Assembly (NCBI GenBank): GCA_021401465.1
Contig: JADDMT010000039.1
Span: forward strand, 230,394 to 294,393
Direction of reading: 5' to 3'
DNA: 64,000 nt
From: Teratosphaeria epicoccoides
Lineage: Eukaryota > Ascomycota > Dothideomycetes > Mycosphaerellales > Teratosphaeriaceae
The position numbers and the translations under genes are program-made. Below, piece by piece: positions 39,401-49,839 of the stretch (the stretch's first letter is position 1; the number at the start of each line of letters is the position of its first letter). The notes beneath the pieces are model-generated. The model worked only from the letters and a program-made list of their open reading frames with translations, was not told where the DNA came from and ran no database searches.

Positions 39401-42400
39401 ATGCCACTTCCTTTCGGGTATCCCATCAGCTCAACTCGCTGCAAGACCTCGTCCAACGATCGGGGTAAGGGCTGCGTCGTGCTCCAGGAAATTACCTCAA
39501 CAGGCGTCTCAGTACTGAAAGTGCCTGAATTGGGATAGTATCTCTGGCTCGCTGACATGAGCAACATCGTCGTCGCGGCACGAGCACCGACTGCTGGGCT
39601 CTCGTGGGTTGAAATTGAACTGTTGCGGTGTCCCGGTCTCGATCGTAGGCTATAGTCATCGTCGGCATCAAGAACAGCAAGTTCTGCACCTTCTCGGGCA
39701 CCACTGAAAAGACCCGACCGCTTCTTCCTCCGGACATTCTGGCGCTTTGCGCCTGCCCTCATTTGCTGCAGCCGCCTGGACCGCGAATCCGTAGAGCCCT
39801 TGGCCTGCGCAACAGCGTCGGCCATGTCAATCGCCTGCTGCGTACGCTGCACTGTCAATCCGTCCATGACAGGAAACTCGTCTCTCAAGGCACCATCGCC
39901 ATTCCTTGCTGACTCGATCCTACGAAATTCGTCTTCGACCTGCTGACCACCAACCTCTTCCGGCAAGTATCGGGATGGGTAGGCACGGATCATGGCCTTC
40001 TTGACCTCATCGACCAAGACAGATGTCGATTCGATATAAGGAAATGTGAGGACGATCTTCTCTTGGCTTTCGCCCTCGTCGTCGCGGAAAGAGAAGGGCA
40101 CGTGTTTGAGCTTGCCATCCTCAACCATGCGTTGTACAGCGGCAGTGATCGTTCGGCGATCAGGCATAACATCGTGCGTCTTGTGCCATTCGCGGCAGAA
40201 GGGGAAGAAAATCTCGCCATTTCCGGGAAAGGCACCACCGCACTGCTCGAGAAGATCAATGATGATACTGGCACGCTGGCGGCGCTTCTGGTCTTCGTTG
40301 GCAAACCTTTGCCTCTCCATGGTGCCATACCTGAGCTTGGAATTTGTTCGGGGATACCCAAAGTCTTTACTGGCCTTTGGCTCGGGCCTGTCTGTTTCCA
40401 TGCCGCTATCATCCGGCTCTTCAAAGTCTGGCTCTCCAGCATCCGGCTCAAAGTCAGAGTCGCCTTCAGCAGCACGGTCGTCGTCCAATGGCTCAAAGAT
40501 ATCTACGTCAATAGCATCTTCTTCGATTTCTTCTTCACCGTCGCAGCCATCGCTTTCAAACGTAGCCACACGCGAAGAAACTATCACTCCCGCGCTTGAC
40601 TGGGCCACTTGATTGACGCTCGTCGGCGTGTGATAAGGCCGGATGATCGTCAGGGGTGAGAATGCCGGCAGAGCGGAGGTCTGTGTTGTGGCCACCGGTT
40701 TAGCCCGCTGTATGGAGTAGTCGGGCCCGTTGGACACGGTTGACAGCTGAGACATCGTACCAAATTGCGGTTTCGAGCCTGCAGGTGCGACTACGGCCGG
40801 CTTAGGCTTCAAGGCTCCATCCGACGCTCTCTTGATCGAAGCTTCTCTAAGAAGCTCATCCATCCCTGTCTCCGTAAGCGCAGGAATGCTCAGCTTCGCA
40901 ATCATACAGGGCTTGGCTTTCGCCAAGTTTGTGGACTCATGGTTCAGGCGTACCGTCTCATCTCGCGGTAGCGCCTCGATACCTTTCTGCAGCCGCGCGC
41001 TCTCAGCGAGGATAGCTTCAGTTGGTCTGTGCCTCTCCTTGCGGAGCCTTGCCAAAGCTGCCATGGGGGCTGAACGGACAAGGTCGCTGCTTGACGGCAG
41101 TGAAGTAGCTGAAGCTGGGACATGTGCACCGTTCGCTGGCAGCGCGGATGTTCCACGAGAAGGACTACGCGGTGCTGACGCTGCAAGCATCGGAAGCTGC
41201 ATGTCCTTGAGAGCCTGACGTTCCGAGACACACTTAGGGCTGTGATCCTTCATACACTGCGGTTGCGACTCGTGAAGAGAGATCGACCGTTGGGTCGCTA
41301 CAGAGCTCAAAGTCTCCGTTCGAGCAACATTGGCAGCTCTCCTCTTGGTCGTCGACGATCTTCTGCCAAAACCGTCTGGCTTGGATCCACGGCGCCATCT
41401 CCCCCCGCCGACATGATAGAATCTCTCGCCAGGATAGGCATCCACATAGTCCTTCTCGTACGTGGGCTCATCCTGAATACGAGGCGCAGGAGAGCCATCG
41501 ATCGCGTACTCGTCAAGAGAAGCACGCCTACCACCGACAGCTGTCAGGGAAGGGGCCCTCGACGAGCTCGCGGTCGAGAGGCTTCCTCGACCAACTGCTG
41601 ATTCCGTCGTTGTCTTTGCGTTCCGTGGCCCACGCTTGTATCGGCCATTGCCACAATGATGAAACTGTTCGTTGGGATGCTGCTGAGTATATTCTTTGGT
41701 GAAATACTCTTTGGTACTCGCATTGAGAGCAGTCCGAGTCGATTCAGCAGACTGATGCGCCCGTTGCAGTCCTTCCGGTGTAATCTGCTTGTCCGAAGAT
41801 TGCGGCGTTGCCATGGACTGTTCACCTTCCCGTACCTGGACGTCGATGTGTCCGGCAGGGGGTGTCTTCGACTTTGGAGCTTTTGGGGTGTCAGGAAGCT
41901 CCAGGTCGCCGAGGCGGTCACTCTTAATGACAGCGATGCAAGCATTGCGTGGACGACCTCGCTGATAGACAGTAGAAGCTTTGAGATCCAGCGCACCAGG
42001 GGGGTTGACGTAGACGCCATTGCGGGTCCTAGCCAACAATTCTCCTTCCAATCGCGCCGTACGCTGCTTGAATGTCTCGGCACCCTCTTCTGCTTCGCCC
42101 TGATCTCCACTCGAGATAAGCGCGGGTTGCGTCTGCTGTTCGCTTTCAAGCTTGGCAGCCTCTTGCTCCGCCCGCGCTTGGATCTTGGTGAGCTTCTCAG
42201 CGGTTCGCTTCGCCCAAGCTTCGAACTTTGGATTCGATTTCTCGACGGTGATGCGCGGCTTTGTGCGGACAATGGGCAACTTGGGCCCATCGTGCTGTCT
42301 CTTGGTGTATTTCCTCTTCTTCCGCGGTTGCTCGGCTACCTCCCGTATCTCGTCGACGAAGTCATGATTAGATTCGTCATTCTCGCCACCATCCTCGAAG

Positions 42401-43892
42401 GTTTGGTTGTCAGACTCAAGACTGCGGCTATCATATATGAAACGGCGTGTAGGTGCCCTCTTGCGCTTGCCAGTCCGCTCCCCGTCATCAACGCTGGGCT
42501 TTTTTGTGCTGGCATTGTAGTCCGGCTCCGAGTCAAGTCGGCGTGGAGCAGTCCTCTTACGCTTGCCAACAGGCGATTGGTGCTCATCAACCTCGACTGC
42601 ATCGCCGTCGGCTGGGCCTCGGTCAGTCTCGTCCATCAGCTCCTGCTCGGCATCTGCGTCGCCAGGAACGTTAGGATCCACAGTGTCCGGATCTTCCACG
42701 CTACCTTCGTCGTCGTCGTCGGACGCAACGGCCTCGTCATCTGCCGATGACTCATCCACGACTCCATTTTTGCTGTGCCTCTTTCCTCTCGCGGTGCGTG
42801 TCTTCCATGTCGCACGGTCGGCTTCAGTGGGCTCGCGCACCAATTGAATGCACCTGATTGCCTTCCCGACGGTCCTGCCTTCCTCGTAAGTAGGCTTCGC
42901 ACTCACTGTGCGAAGAACGCCCTCGTGAGAGAGGCGTCGAATGCACCTCATCAACGCTCGAGTTTCATATTTCTTCTTGATGATGCCGAGTCCAATCTTC
43001 ACATCTTGAATAGCTATGAGACAGTGGGGTTGAGCTTTGAGTAAGCTGATGGTCTCATTGAACCACAAGTCATAATCAATGATGGTCTGACCAGAACGGT
43101 GGCTCAGGGTCCTTTGCGGATGAGCCGACTGCACCGCATCTTCCCGACCAGCCCAGCGCTTCAACGTGAGTAGGCTGGTCTTTGTGCCCTGCGCAAGCAC
43201 GGTACGCTTAGCGATGTACCCTCTTCTGGCAAGTTGATCAGTGCGTCCAGGTACCGACTGCTTCTGCTGACCAGTGACCCTCCTGAGATCATTCTGCAGA
43301 ACACCAGCTGGCCCGTAGGCTGCGATGACGGATAGACAATCGAAGTGCAAGGCTCCCATGGGTTCGACCCGAGTACCAGGTCTGTGAGACAGTGCTCGTC
43401 GCATGCGTTCGGTGGTGGCAATGAGAACACGGCCTGCATGTCGAGCCTTGGTCGTTGGATCTTCGCCCTCAGCATCCGCAAGTCTGATTCCATCATTGTC
43501 TGTCTTTACGTGGATGTCGCGGTGCTGCTCCAGTTGCTCCCGGAATTTGACGAGGATGTCGTCGTCGACCATTGTCCGAACGCCATGGTGATTCTCTGAA
43601 CGCTGTCCATCTGCGACGGCCACATCCTGCTGCTGATCCCGGCTCTGGTACTGCTCGTTGTAAAAAGTTGTGACAGCCTCCTTGAATGTATCCTCGCCAA
43701 GACCTGGTCGAAATCAGCTGCGGAATCTGAAAAGGATTTTAAAAGATTCATGTGTCATCATGGAATTGCAGATTCGAACTCGAGTCCACATGCCGGAAGA
43801 TGGCGAGTGCATTCGAATGACTCACCAAAAGTGCCCGTGACGGCGACCTCGTCCACGAGGCGCGCGATCAGCTCCTCGGGAATCTCCTCCAT
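36418..43892 (-). CDS. TFC3: TFIIIC B-block-binding subunit (Tfc3/tau138-like), unusually long, with internal repeats
   Basis: Two exons, 43892-43826 and 43703-36418 (2450 residues), with a 122-nt intron (GTGAGT...GACCAG) splitting a glycine codon; exon 1 supplies MEEIPEELIARLVDEVAVTGTFG. The B-block winged helix follows (about residues 125-215: FDCLSVIAAYGPAGVLQNDLRRVTG, LARRGYIAKR). The subunit binds the B box of tRNA genes and recruits TFIIIB and Pol III. Low-complexity acidic/basic stretches (GKRKR, RKKRKYTKR, GRPRVRG AT-hook-like) link folded parts, and the C-terminal ~550 residues are conserved-looking. Six copies of a ~35-residue motif of the form EY...HP[DN]E.FYH.G.GRYRRG occur at about residues 685, 767, 1525, 1581, 1628 and 1793. 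I know of no such repeat in the yeast protein. The family assignment rests on the B-block region and overall build. Confidence 0.85.
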
Positions 43893-44421
43893 GTGGACGA
43901 TTTCCGTCCAATGATGGCGCGCATTGGCGCAGCTCCAAGGTACATGTAACGAATGTCGAGATGTCGTGGTGGTTAGCAGTTGCAATCAAGTCCAGTGCAG
44001 TCAAAAAGATGACTGGTCGAGTTGGCGGGCTGCGGGGTAGTGGTTGGAAAAGTTTGGATGAGGTACCCCGTGAAACCGTGAAATCGTCCGAACACGCCGG
44101 GCTTGGCGTTCGAGAAAGGAAAGAGCGACGGAAGCACATGAAGAGAAGAGAACAACGAATGGAATGAGGAGAATGACTGTCCTGATCCCTTATTCAGAAC
44201 GTCTGCATATTCACCCGTTGCGAATGCCGCGCACTTGCGAAGGTAGGTCTGCTCATGTGAAATCACGATAGAAAGTTGCAGACGAAAGCTGAGCAACGTA
44301 GAAGGTACTGCCGACAGACGGCAGCATAATGTCGGCAATCCCAAAGTCTAGACAGTTCTCGCAGTCATCACTTGAAGCCTCCAACGCCTCGCTAAATCGC
44401 AATTTCACACTTCGTCGCGTC
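43893..44421. other. Spacer: TFC3 promoter and MFAP1 3' flank
   Basis: No gene visible on either strand. Open frames here lack conserved features. Confidence 0.45.
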
Positions 44422-45663
44422 TCAATCATGCCTGGCCCTTTTCTGGTCTTCATGTCCAGGGCCATCATCCTCTCGTCTTCGTCTTTCGCCCACTGGCTGA
44501 GCATTGGCTCCTGTCTGCTCTCTTCCGCCATCCCGTGGGTCATCCGACCTGAACCTCTCATCCAACCCGTCTTCGTCCCTCCTCTTCCTTCCCACGTCCA
44601 TACCCCACCTCCCAGTATCTTCATTCTTGAGATCTTTGTACTTCGTTCTTCCCTTTTTCCCCAACTTGGTCATATCCCTGATCCTCATATACTCAGGCAA
44701 GACAGACTTGTCTCCAGTCTCGTCCTCATATCGAGCACCAGCCAGGTCACGATTGACAATGGCTTTGACTTCCTCGTCTTGCTCCTCGTCGCCAGCAAAG
44801 AAAGCTCCCTTGTGGTGATATTTCTGCATGAATGCCATCTTGCCTTTGCCCTCTCGTTCTTCTTTCTGAGCTTCCATGTATGCTTTATCTTCGGCTTCTC
44901 GCTCCTCAGCAGTCATGTTACGACGTCGTTCAATTTCCGCAAGCTCTTTCTCCTTCTCCTCAATCGCAAGACGCTCGCGACGTACGCGCTTCAATTCGCG
45001 GAGCTTCCAAGCTGCTTTCTCAGCCTCCGGATGTAGCCCATCCGTGTCGTCGACTTCATGTTCAGGATCGATATCGGCGTCGTCATCCCAGGCTTTCCTG
45101 CCAGCCGCTTTGGCTGCTGCCTCGCGCTCCAATTGAGCTTGCAAAAGTTCGTCAGCTTTCTCTTTTCGTTTTCGTCCTTCTTGTTCGGCCCGCTGTGCTT
45201 CCGATTGCGCTGGCGTAGACGCTGCTTGCGAAGCTCGTTTTGCCTTGCTTATGAAAGTCGGTCGTAGCATCGGTTTCTTTGGCTCATCATCCGACGAGTC
45301 TTCTTCGGAGCTGTCTTCTTCCTCATCGCTGCTGCCCTCTTCCCCATCCCCGGACGATTCTGACGCCGTAACAAACCCCTCCAGATCATCCTCGGGCCTC
45401 CTTGCCGTGACTTCGATCGACTTCTGTTGGCCCGCCTTACTCAGGTCGACCGCCAACTTTTTGCCAGTAGGAAAAGAGGTTGCTTTCAGGGGCGCTACTT
45501 TTGGCGCTGCTTGCTGCTCGTCTTCTTCTTCTTCTTCTTCTTCTTCCTCCTCCTCGTCAGACTCCTCGTCCTCGTCGCCGACATCGTCAACCACAGCTTT
45601 GCCGGGGAAGTACCGCGTCGTCTGCAACTGGTTCTTGGTCATGCGACCTGACGGCGGCGGCAT
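44422..45663 (-). CDS. MFAP1: MFAP1-like spliceosome (B complex) protein
   Basis: A 413-residue single-exon gene. The N-terminus MPPPSGRMTKNQ...RYFPGKA is that of MFAP1 proteins and fixes the start at 45663; the frame continues 82 codons upstream without conservation. A Glu-run encoded by a TCT microsatellite (45521-45546) and several Ser/Asp/Glu blocks precede the conserved C-terminal half, which includes a long charged helix (WKLRELKRVRRERLAIEEKEKE), MAFMQKYHHKGAFF and a tail with RGRTKYKDLKNEDT-like charge. MFAP1 joins the spliceosome at the B-complex stage with Prp38 and is released on activation. The location is nuclear. It is head-to-head with the 45868 gene. Confidence 0.92.
   Translation of the reverse strand: MPPPSGRMTKNQLQTTRYFPGKAVVDDVGDEDEESDEEEEEEEEEEEDEQQAAPKVAPLKATSFPTGKKLAVDLSKAGQQKSIEVTARRPEDDLEGFVTASESSGDGEEGSSDEEEDSSEEDSSDDEPKKPMLRPTFISKAKRASQAASTPAQSEAQRAEQEGRKRKEKADELLQAQLEREAAAKAAGRKAWDDDADIDPEHEVDDTDGLHPEAEKAAWKLRELKRVRRERLAIEEKEKELAEIERRRNMTAEEREAEDKAYMEAQKEEREGKGKMAFMQKYHHKGAFFAGDEEQDEEVKAIVNRDLAGARYEDETGDKSVLPEYMRIRDMTKLGKKGRTKYKDLKNEDTGRWGMDVGRKRRDEDGLDERFRSDDPRDGGREQTGANAQPVGERRRREDDGPGHEDQKRARHD
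45521..45546 (+). repeat. (TCT)n microsatellite inside MFAP1
   Basis: An uninterrupted TCT/CTT run of 26 bp encoding part of the Glu stretch on the minus strand; it is flanked by TCC repeats. Confidence 0.95.
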
Positions 45664-45867
45664 CTTGCCGATTGTCTGCAGAAGTTTGGGTGAGATCGCG
45701 GAGGCAAGCAGAGAGTCGAGAAGCGAGCGGTACAGTGCTTGTGTGATCTGACTCGTGGATGAAGCAGATCTGACAACGGACGCTAGCTCGCGTGGAAAAG
45801 CTCGGTGGGCCGCTGCGCATTTGCGACGAAGGTCGGCGGACGTGGAATTCACCAGAGCATCGTAAAA
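45664..45867. promoter_or_regulatory. Divergent promoter between MFAP1 and the CCDC137-like gene
   Basis: Only 204 bp separate the two start codons, so the two RNA/ribosome-related genes are likely co-regulated. No clear TATA element is visible. Confidence 0.5.
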
Positions 45868-46806
45868 ATGCCGCATAAACACACACGCCGTGGCGACAGC
45901 TCTGCGCAAACCGATCTGCCGCCCAATACCGTGGCAAAGGCGCTACCTGCATTCGAGACGAAGGTGAACGACAAAGCCAAGGGCAAGAAACAGGAGGATG
46001 CACGACGGCAAAAGTTGATGCAGAGGAAGACGGCGGGCGCGAATGGCTACAAGGAAGACGACACACCACGGGCATTTGTGCGATTGATGCAGTACCAAAA
46101 GACGAAGAAGCGACCTTCTGGGCTGGATGATGGCTCTGAGCGCAAGAAGCAGCGCAAGCTCGGCCCGAATGATGTTCTTGCTACCAAACCAGCAGCAGCC
46201 ACTGCCACAACTCAGACAGAGGTGCCCAGAATCTTGCCAGGTGAAAGCCTCGCAGAATTTTCCGCGCGCGTGGACCAAGCGTTACCTGTTGGTGGTTTGG
46301 CCCGCAAGGGTAAAATCGAGGGAGTGCAGGAACGGCAGACGAAGAAGGAAAAGAAGATGCACCGGATGTATGCCGAATGGCGGAAACAAGACGCGAAGAT
46401 CAAGGAACGTCTGGAGGAGGCACAAGATTTAAAAGAAGAAGCCGAGGAAGACAGACGTGCACAGTACGGAGACGAGTCGTTTTCGTTCCCTGAATCGCGC
46501 AAGGCGAAGCGAATACGACTGATCGGGGAGGCTGCAGATCAAGACGAGGATCCGTGGAAAGTGCTGAAGGAAAAACGGATCGCGGGGGGCGAAGAGAGAA
46601 AAGGACTGAACGATGTCGTGCAAGCGCCGCCGTCGATGACTGTCGTGCCAAGAGAGAAGTTCAAGGTCAAGGAAGGTGCGAATGTCAATGTAGCCAACGT
46701 GCCTGGTGCGGCAGGCAGTCTTAAGAGGAGAGAGGAGCTAGGCGAGGCGAGGCGACAAATTATTGAGCAGTACCGAGCTATGATGAAAGGGAAGGCTGGG
46801 CTGTGA
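45868..46806 (+). CDS. Basic coiled-coil nuclear/nucleolar protein (CCDC137-like)
   Basis: A 312-residue single-exon protein beginning MPHKHTRRG, the N-terminus typical of the CCDC137 family; the frame continues 21 codons upstream but the conserved start is 45868. It is strongly charged: KPSGLDDGSERKKQRKL is a likely nuclear localisation signal. A middle PGESLAEFSARVDQALP segment is followed by a long helical region (RQTKKEKKMHRMYAEWRKQDAKIKERLEEAQ) and WKVLKEKRI, and a C-terminal helix. Human CCDC137 is nucleolar/chromosomal with an unclear molecular role, so I give no biochemical function. The divergent partner MFAP1 is a splicing factor. Confidence 0.7.
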   Translation: MPHKHTRRGDSSAQTDLPPNTVAKALPAFETKVNDKAKGKKQEDARRQKLMQRKTAGANGYKEDDTPRAFVRLMQYQKTKKRPSGLDDGSERKKQRKLGPNDVLATKPAAATATTQTEVPRILPGESLAEFSARVDQALPVGGLARKGKIEGVQERQTKKEKKMHRMYAEWRKQDAKIKERLEEAQDLKEEAEEDRRAQYGDESFSFPESRKAKRIRLIGEAADQDEDPWKVLKEKRIAGGEERKGLNDVVQAPPSMTVVPREKFKVKEGANVNVANVPGAAGSLKRREELGEARRQIIEQYRAMMKGKAGL

Positions 46807-48013
46807 TGCAGGCTGTGGGTGCGTTGGTATCTGAGCTCATGTGGTTGACATACAGTCAATGCGTATGAGTCGATGACCGGCTGTGCGCTACATTGCAATG
46901 TATCTTAGGCCAATCGCTTAGACGTCGAGTATATAGAGGGTCGAGTCTGAGTCATGGCGCTCTGTTCTAAGCCGAGATGATCTACATCGCACCGGCGCTC
47001 TAAATCCTTCGACCCTTGAATCCTCCGACCACTGATAAAAGCCTCACTGGCCCTCACCATCTCAGAACAGCAAGGTATCTACGCGAAGTCAAAGTCCGGC
47101 AAGACTTTGTGTGAGGCCCAACACTTCAAATTGCGATTATCCGGCGACAACACATATCCACGACACGCAATCTGCATCGGGGACGCAGCCGCTTGCCGGA
47201 GCTTGATGTCCCTATTTGATGGAGATTACCGTTCCCTTCAAATTGCGCCAGTCCTCACGTCAATGGCTGAGGGTCGAAGTCGTTCGAGACCTGGCTGCGG
47301 GGGGCATGCACATGCGGGGAGCATGCGGCGCCTGCGCGCCAATCATCTGCCGCGAACATGACATGCCTCGCAAGCAGCCAGATGACTTTTCTGGCATGTT
47401 ACTCGATCGGCCGCTGGCTGGTACTCAGCGAAGGACAGGAAGATTGTGTTCAGCGCGCCATGAAATGATGGTCCTTCATTACTTCGAAGAGGATTTGATG
47501 GATCCGGCAATTCAAATGGGAAGACGTATAAACAATTGCACGGCCCAACGGAATCGTCCGAGTACCAGCGGACAGTCAGGCTTGCTTTCGACGATGACAT
47601 GGCGACGACAACGATAGACAAACCCAAATGCTGTGCCCTTCCGGAAATCGCGCCTCGCCTGCAGTTTACGCGACCGTTCCCATCGCATCTCAGAAAAGTA
47701 GGTTGTCACAGACTTCTATTCCTCAACTTCTCGTGGTATCGCCGCATTGTAATAGCTGTTGCTGGGAGGGAGCGATGAGGCGCGGTGTCTTGTTGCTGCA
47801 GAAGGAAGAAGCTACTGATTAAGTTGAATGTACTATTTTGGCATCTCTGTTGGTCGATTTGGTGCCTGGTAGTTCAGCTCAATCCCGTTGGGAATTGGGA
47901 TAAGAAGGTCAATGTCCTGTTTGCCAACGCCTCCGCAAACACAACTCACAGACGACTGAACATTTTGCTCAGAGATATCAGCGAAATTCACAAGGGTCTG
48001 CAAAGTCTCCATT
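46807..48013. other. Intergenic 1.2 kb
   Basis: 3' flank of the CCDC137-like gene and promoter/leader of the AIM6-like gene. No supported gene; open frames are short and featureless. Confidence 0.5.
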
Positions 48014-49526
48014 ATGGACAGCCTGACAAGTGGCAAGAGCAGCCACCTCGAGAGTTTCAACATCGATGACGCGAGCGTGCTCTCCTTCAGCAGTCACTAT
48101 CGAGACAGCCTTGAGGATGAAGACTTCCCAGAAGTCGGTCCAGCACGGCCAACGTTGTTGGGCAGGCTGTTGACAGCCTTGGGGATGAGCTTTAGGCGGC
48201 GAAGAAGCGGATATGAAGTAGCACCATTGGACGACATGCCTGCTGGCGTGCTAAAGAACCGACCACAGCGAGAGCTTCGAAGATGTCGCAGATCGCACAT
48301 ATTGGCATTTCTGAAGCGTGCATTGGTCGCATTTCCCATATTGGTCTTGTTATTCTTGTAGGTATCATGCTTTCGTGAACTCCGATGAAGCTACCCATGG
48401 CTAATGGTATCGCAGCGGCGCTCTTCACATCCTCGAGGTCCTAGTAGGTCGTGCCTGGTTGTTCTGGGACTTGAACGCTTATGATGTTGAGTTCATGCCC
48501 AACTGGGGTAGCATGGGCCACCCTGGCAAAGGACTTAAACACTACCCGACCGATGCGACACGAGACGTCCTGCCCATCCCCTGTCACTCGCACAATGACT
48601 ACTGGAGACGAGTACCGATGTTTGATGCGATCCACTGGGGCTGCACAAGCATTGAGGCCGATGTGTGGAACTTCGACGAGGAGCTGTACGCGGGCCACAG
48701 CCTCGCTTCCTTGACAAGAAACCGTACCCTCAAGAACCTGTACATCAACCCACTCATCGACCTGCTCGACAAAATGAACCCAGATACCGACTTCTCCTCC
48801 ACCAAAGGCCACGGTGTCTTCGACGCAGACCCGCAGCAAACTCTAGTCTTACTAATCGACTTCAAAACAAACGGCCACTCAACCTTTCCTCTCGTCTCCA
48901 AGCAACTCGAACCCCTTCGCGAGAAAGGCTACCTCAGCTTCTGGGACGGCACCGAAGTACAACAGCGCGCAGTGACCGTCGTCGGCACAGGCAACACGCC
49001 TTTCGACATGGTCGTAAACAGCACCATCCACCGCGACATCTTCTTTGACGCACCCCTCGATAAAATGTGGGAGCACCCGCGCGAGCCCATCACCTCAGAC
49101 GATCCCGCTCACGAACGAGACGGAGACCTTGACTACGGAGACGCCATGGCGCTCTCCAATAGCACATCTCTCCTCCCACCGTCGTCTGGCCAGGGAAGAA
49201 TAGGAACCGAGATCGTCCAGTCGATGGACGACTTCAGTCCCAATAACTCGTACTACGCCAGTACGTCATTCACACGCACCATCGGCTTCGTCTGGCGCGG
49301 CCACCTGTCTCCGCGCCAGATGGACATTATCCGCGGACAGATCCGGGGCGCAAAGCGACGGGGTCTCAAGGCGCGATACTGGGATACACCATCGTGGCCT
49401 ATAGCGCTGCGGAATCATGTGTGGCATGTGCTGATGAAAGAGGGGGCGGATGTGCTGAATGTGGATGACTTGAAAGCGGCAGCGGTGGATAACTGGAAGC
49501 TGAGGGTGCATGATTGGGTCAATTGA
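48014..49526 (+). CDS. AIM6: AIM6-like membrane protein (PLC-like phosphodiesterase fold)
   Basis: Two exons, 48014-48357 and 48416-49526 (484 residues), with a 58-nt intron (GTAGGT...CTAAT...CGCAG). The N-terminal ~95 residues are cytosolic, acidic then Arg-rich (SFRRRRSGYE), followed by a membrane helix (about 98-130) that the intron splits: AFPILVLLF joined to GALHILEVL. The large domain starts with PCHSHNDYWRRVPMFDAI (about residue 170) and GCTSIEADVW, the His/Asn and Glu-Asp pattern of the glycerophosphodiester-phosphodiesterase/PLC-like fold, with LVLLIDFKT and, near the end, ARYWDTPSWP. Yeast Aim6 is a protein of unknown function named from a mitochondrial-inheritance screen; the enzymatic role is inferred from the fold only. 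Confidence 0.85.
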
Positions 49527-49839
49527 ATGAAGCTGGGTAGTCTGTGGTTTTGATACAGAGGATCAAAGGTATGGCTATGTTTGCTGTACAGTTGAAGCGA
49601 AGTGCTGCGCGCTGCATAATGCGTAATGATACCCCATTTCGGCGTAGATGAAAGAGATTGAATATCGACAGCGGCAATCCGATTGGATCTTCCCAGATCG
49701 CGCATGAGATGTCTTTCTGGAGCTCCCAGCACTGCTTTTGAGACCGCATTGCAGCTGTCGAATGATTCCGCCTCAGCGCCATTGACGCCTCGCTGAACGA
49801 AGCAGTCCGTCAATCCCGATCAAGGACTACGACTCTAAT
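49527..49839. other. Spacer between convergent AIM6 and SCC3
   Basis: 3' flanks of both genes; nothing else is visible. Confidence 0.5.

Noticed and set aside
44504..45751. Several plus-strand frames up to 235 codons
   Set aside because: They lie antisense to MFAP1 and show Ser/Leu-rich content expected from the complement of Glu/Lys-rich codons.
45664..45909. 82-codon N-terminal extension of MFAP1
   Set aside because: It would overlap the divergent CCDC137-like start and precedes the conserved MPPP start.
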